Assembly (NCBI GenBank): GCA_028803175.1
Contig: JARBCG010000030.1
Location: 1-6,530, forward strand
Direction of reading: 5' to 3'
Length of the DNA stretch: 6,530 nucleotides
Source of the DNA: Wolbachia sp.
GTDB lineage: Bacteria > Pseudomonadota > Alphaproteobacteria > Rickettsiales > Anaplasmataceae
Part shown: in pieces, positions 5,709-6,530 of the stretch
Layout: the number at the start of each line of letters is the position of its first letter
How positions within the stretch are numbered: the stretch's first letter is position 1
Program-made: the position numbers and the translations under genes
Notes under the pieces: model-generated
What the model was told of the DNA's origin: nothing
Database searches by the model: none
What the model saw: the letters and a program-made list of their open reading frames with translations, nothing else

Positions 5709-6341
5709 GTGCAACTAAGTTTATTTCATAATAATCAAATTGATTATAATCAGAAAAATTACATAGTTTTAGGTGAAAACAAGCACATATATGATCTAGT
5801 AATTAACGATTTATCTTGGAGATGTCTAATTCTTTTTGGTTCTAAAAGTTCTGGAAAAACTCACCTTGCTCATATTTGGCAGTTAAAAAATAATGCAATT
5901 TTTATAAACGTGAATAATTTTGTAAGTGATATTAGATATAGCAATGCTTTTATTTTAGAGGATATACAAAATATTCAAGATGAAATAATGTTGCTACACT
6001 GTTATAACTATATGAAAGAAAATAACAAAAAATTGCTAATAACTTCTTCAATCTCACCAAAAAAACTTAATTTCGGATTAAAAGATTTAAGTTCTCGAAT
6101 ATTATCGACGATTAGTGTAAAAATTGCACCTGCAAGTGAGGAATTACTCAGGATTGTGTTAATCAAAAGATTTTCAGATAAACAGTTAAAAGTTGATTTG
6201 AAGGTAATCAATTATATTTTAGCAAGGATAGAACGTTCTTTTTGTAGTATTAATAGGATCGTGGAGGAAATAGACAACAAATCGATGGGATCAGGTGTTA
6301 CAATTCCTTTTGTTAATTCTTTATTAAAAAATCAAGCATAA
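5709..6341 (+). CDS. hdaA: Hda/DnaA-family AAA+ protein (HdaA-like)
   Basis: Hda proteins bind the DNA polymerase beta clamp and stimulate ATP hydrolysis by DnaA, which stops re-initiation of replication. From the GTG at 5709 the product has 210 residues, the size of Hda. It begins with QLSLF (2-6), a perfect beta-clamp binding motif. Then come Walker A GSKSSGKT (44-51), a Walker B-like FILEDIQN (81-88, Glu-Asp instead of the Asp-Asp of DnaA), a sensor I-like LLITSS (109-114), a box VII-like DLSSRI with the probable arginine finger (126-131), and a sensor II-like region near SINRI (180-184). The DNA-binding domain IV of DnaA is absent. The start is uncertain: GTG 5709 sits 1 nt after the permease stop, GTG 5685 or TTG 5661 are in frame and overlap it. 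All keep QLSLF near the N-terminus. Translational coupling with the permease is likely. Confidence 0.85.
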   Translation: MQLSLFHNNQIDYNQKNYIVLGENKHIYDLVINDLSWRCLILFGSKSSGKTHLAHIWQLKNNAIFINVNNFVSDIRYSNAFILEDIQNIQDEIMLLHCYNYMKENNKKLLITSSISPKKLNFGLKDLSSRILSTISVKIAPASEELLRIVLIKRFSDKQLKVDLKVINYILARIERSFCSINRIVEEIDNKSMGSGVTIPFVNSLLKNQA

Positions 6342-6391
6342 AAATGTTATATAAGCTTTCCTTTTTGTGCAGAGTGTTTATTTTATGTAGT

Positions 6392-6414
6392 GAGGTTGGT
6401 GGGTTAACACCCTC
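6392..6414 (+). repeat. Imperfect bulged hairpin at the IS left end
   Basis: GAGG (6392-6395) pairs with CCTC (6411-6414) and GTG (6399-6401 region) with CAC (6408-6410) around a GGTTAA loop, leaving a small bulge on the 5' arm. Bulged subterminal hairpins of this kind are what TnpA binds in IS200/IS605 elements. Assignment as the TnpA site is inference. Confidence 0.5.
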
Positions 6415-6439
6415 GCCTTAAGGCGAACACTTTAGTGTT
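6413..6439 (+). repeat. Two adjacent palindromes upstream of tnpA
   Basis: TCGCCTTAAGGCGA (6413-6426) is a perfect 14-bp palindrome. Immediately after it AACACT/AGTGTT (6426-6431 and 6434-6439) form a second perfect stem around TT. They separate the Hda-like gene from tnpA. In IS200 such left-end hairpins block read-through transcription and limit transposase expression; that role here is by analogy. Confidence 0.55.
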
Positions 6440-6446
6440 GGAGTAC

Positions 6447-6466
6447 TTTAGTATGGTTTAGTATGG
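6447..6466 (+). repeat. Tandem 10-bp repeat across the tnpA start
   Basis: TTTAGTATGG occurs twice in perfect tandem (6447-6456 and 6457-6466). The second copy contains the tnpA ATG (6463-6465). The first contains another ATG (6453-6455) in a different frame that meets TAG after two codons (6459-6461). The GGAG at 6440-6443 is 9 nt from the first ATG but 19 nt from the tnpA ATG. Confidence 0.85.
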
Positions 6467-6530
6467 ATTACAAACATAGCTCTCACAGTACGTTTAATTT
6501 AAAGTACCATTTAGTGTTCTGTACTAAGTA
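6463..6530 (+). CDS. tnpA: IS200/IS605-family transposase TnpA, N-terminal part (cut by window edge)
   Basis: TnpA is the small (about 130-150 residue) Y1 HUH transposase that cuts and rejoins single-stranded ends of IS200/IS605 elements as a dimer. Only the first 22 codons are in the window. They read MDYKHSSHSTFNL and then KYHLVFCTK, the hallmark N-terminus of the family, where the first beta strand (YHLVFCTKYR) is highly conserved. The HUH metal motif and the catalytic Tyr lie beyond the edge, so whether the gene is intact is unknown. The ATG at 6463 gives the expected N-terminus, but the Shine-Dalgarno-like GGAG is better placed for a two-codon ORF just upstream. Low expression through hairpins and a poorly accessible start is typical of these elements. 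Confidence 0.85.
   Translation, partial: MDYKHSSHSTFNLKYHLVFCTK

Larger units (their letters stand above)
6392..6530 (+). mobile_element. Left end of an IS200/IS605-family insertion sequence (partial)
   Basis: Just after the Hda-like gene the sequence changes to stacked hairpins followed by the start of an IS200/IS605-type tnpA, the layout of the left end of such elements. These elements lack terminal inverted repeats and use subterminal imperfect hairpins recognised by the TnpA tyrosine transposase in single-stranded form. The exact left tip lies somewhere between the 6341 stop and 6392 and cannot be fixed here. The right end, and any tnpB, are outside the window. Confidence 0.75.

Noticed and set aside
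6008..6211. Minus-strand ORF of 67 codons inside the Hda-like gene
   Set aside because: Antisense shadow of a gene with recognisable AAA+ motifs.

Overview
The window is AT-rich DNA that looks like a chromosomal segment of an alphaproteobacterial endosymbiont of the Anaplasmataceae, most likely Wolbachia. The reasons are strong A/T codon bias, weak or absent Shine-Dalgarno sequences, a standalone rpsD next to a tRNA-Leu and iscX, an HdaA-type DnaA relative behind a PerM-type permease, a patch of decaying genes, and the start of an IS200/IS605-type element. The genus is inferred from style and gene content, not from a search.

Layout. Positions 73-2073 (minus) encode a complete transketolase. 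It is divergent from rpsD (2185-2799, plus). The gap of about 110 bp holds two promoter-like signals whose -35 boxes are one base apart, plus a perfect 12-bp palindrome. A tRNA-Leu(UAA) starts 8 nt after the rpsD stop, and iscX (2941-3135) follows. Positions 3136 to 4633 are a low-density, eroding region. It contains one intact small hypothetical gene (minus, 3253-3546) with a good promoter framed by an inverted repeat. After that come unassigned gene-like scraps, a 26-residue relic of iscX (3778-3855), a minus-strand pseudogene with internal stops (3873-4217) and a frameshifted plus-strand remnant (4247-4587). Functional sequence resumes with an AI-2E/PerM family permease (4634-5707), followed almost without a gap by an Hda-like AAA+ protein (to 6341). 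The right edge enters the left end of an IS200/IS605-type insertion sequence: stacked hairpins, then the first 22 codons of tnpA, which runs off the window.

How the genes relate. Transketolase serves the non-oxidative pentose phosphate pathway. RpsD and the tRNA serve translation and are probably transcribed together. IscX serves Fe-S cluster assembly. The permease and the Hda-like gene look translationally coupled; the latter carries a textbook beta-clamp binding motif (QLSLF) at its N-terminus and probably regulates DnaA. I see no defence system, CRISPR array or novel multi-gene system. The points of most interest are the iscX relic and possible segmental duplication, the compact divergent promoter, the operator-like repeat around the small gene's promoter, and the unusual translation start of tnpA.
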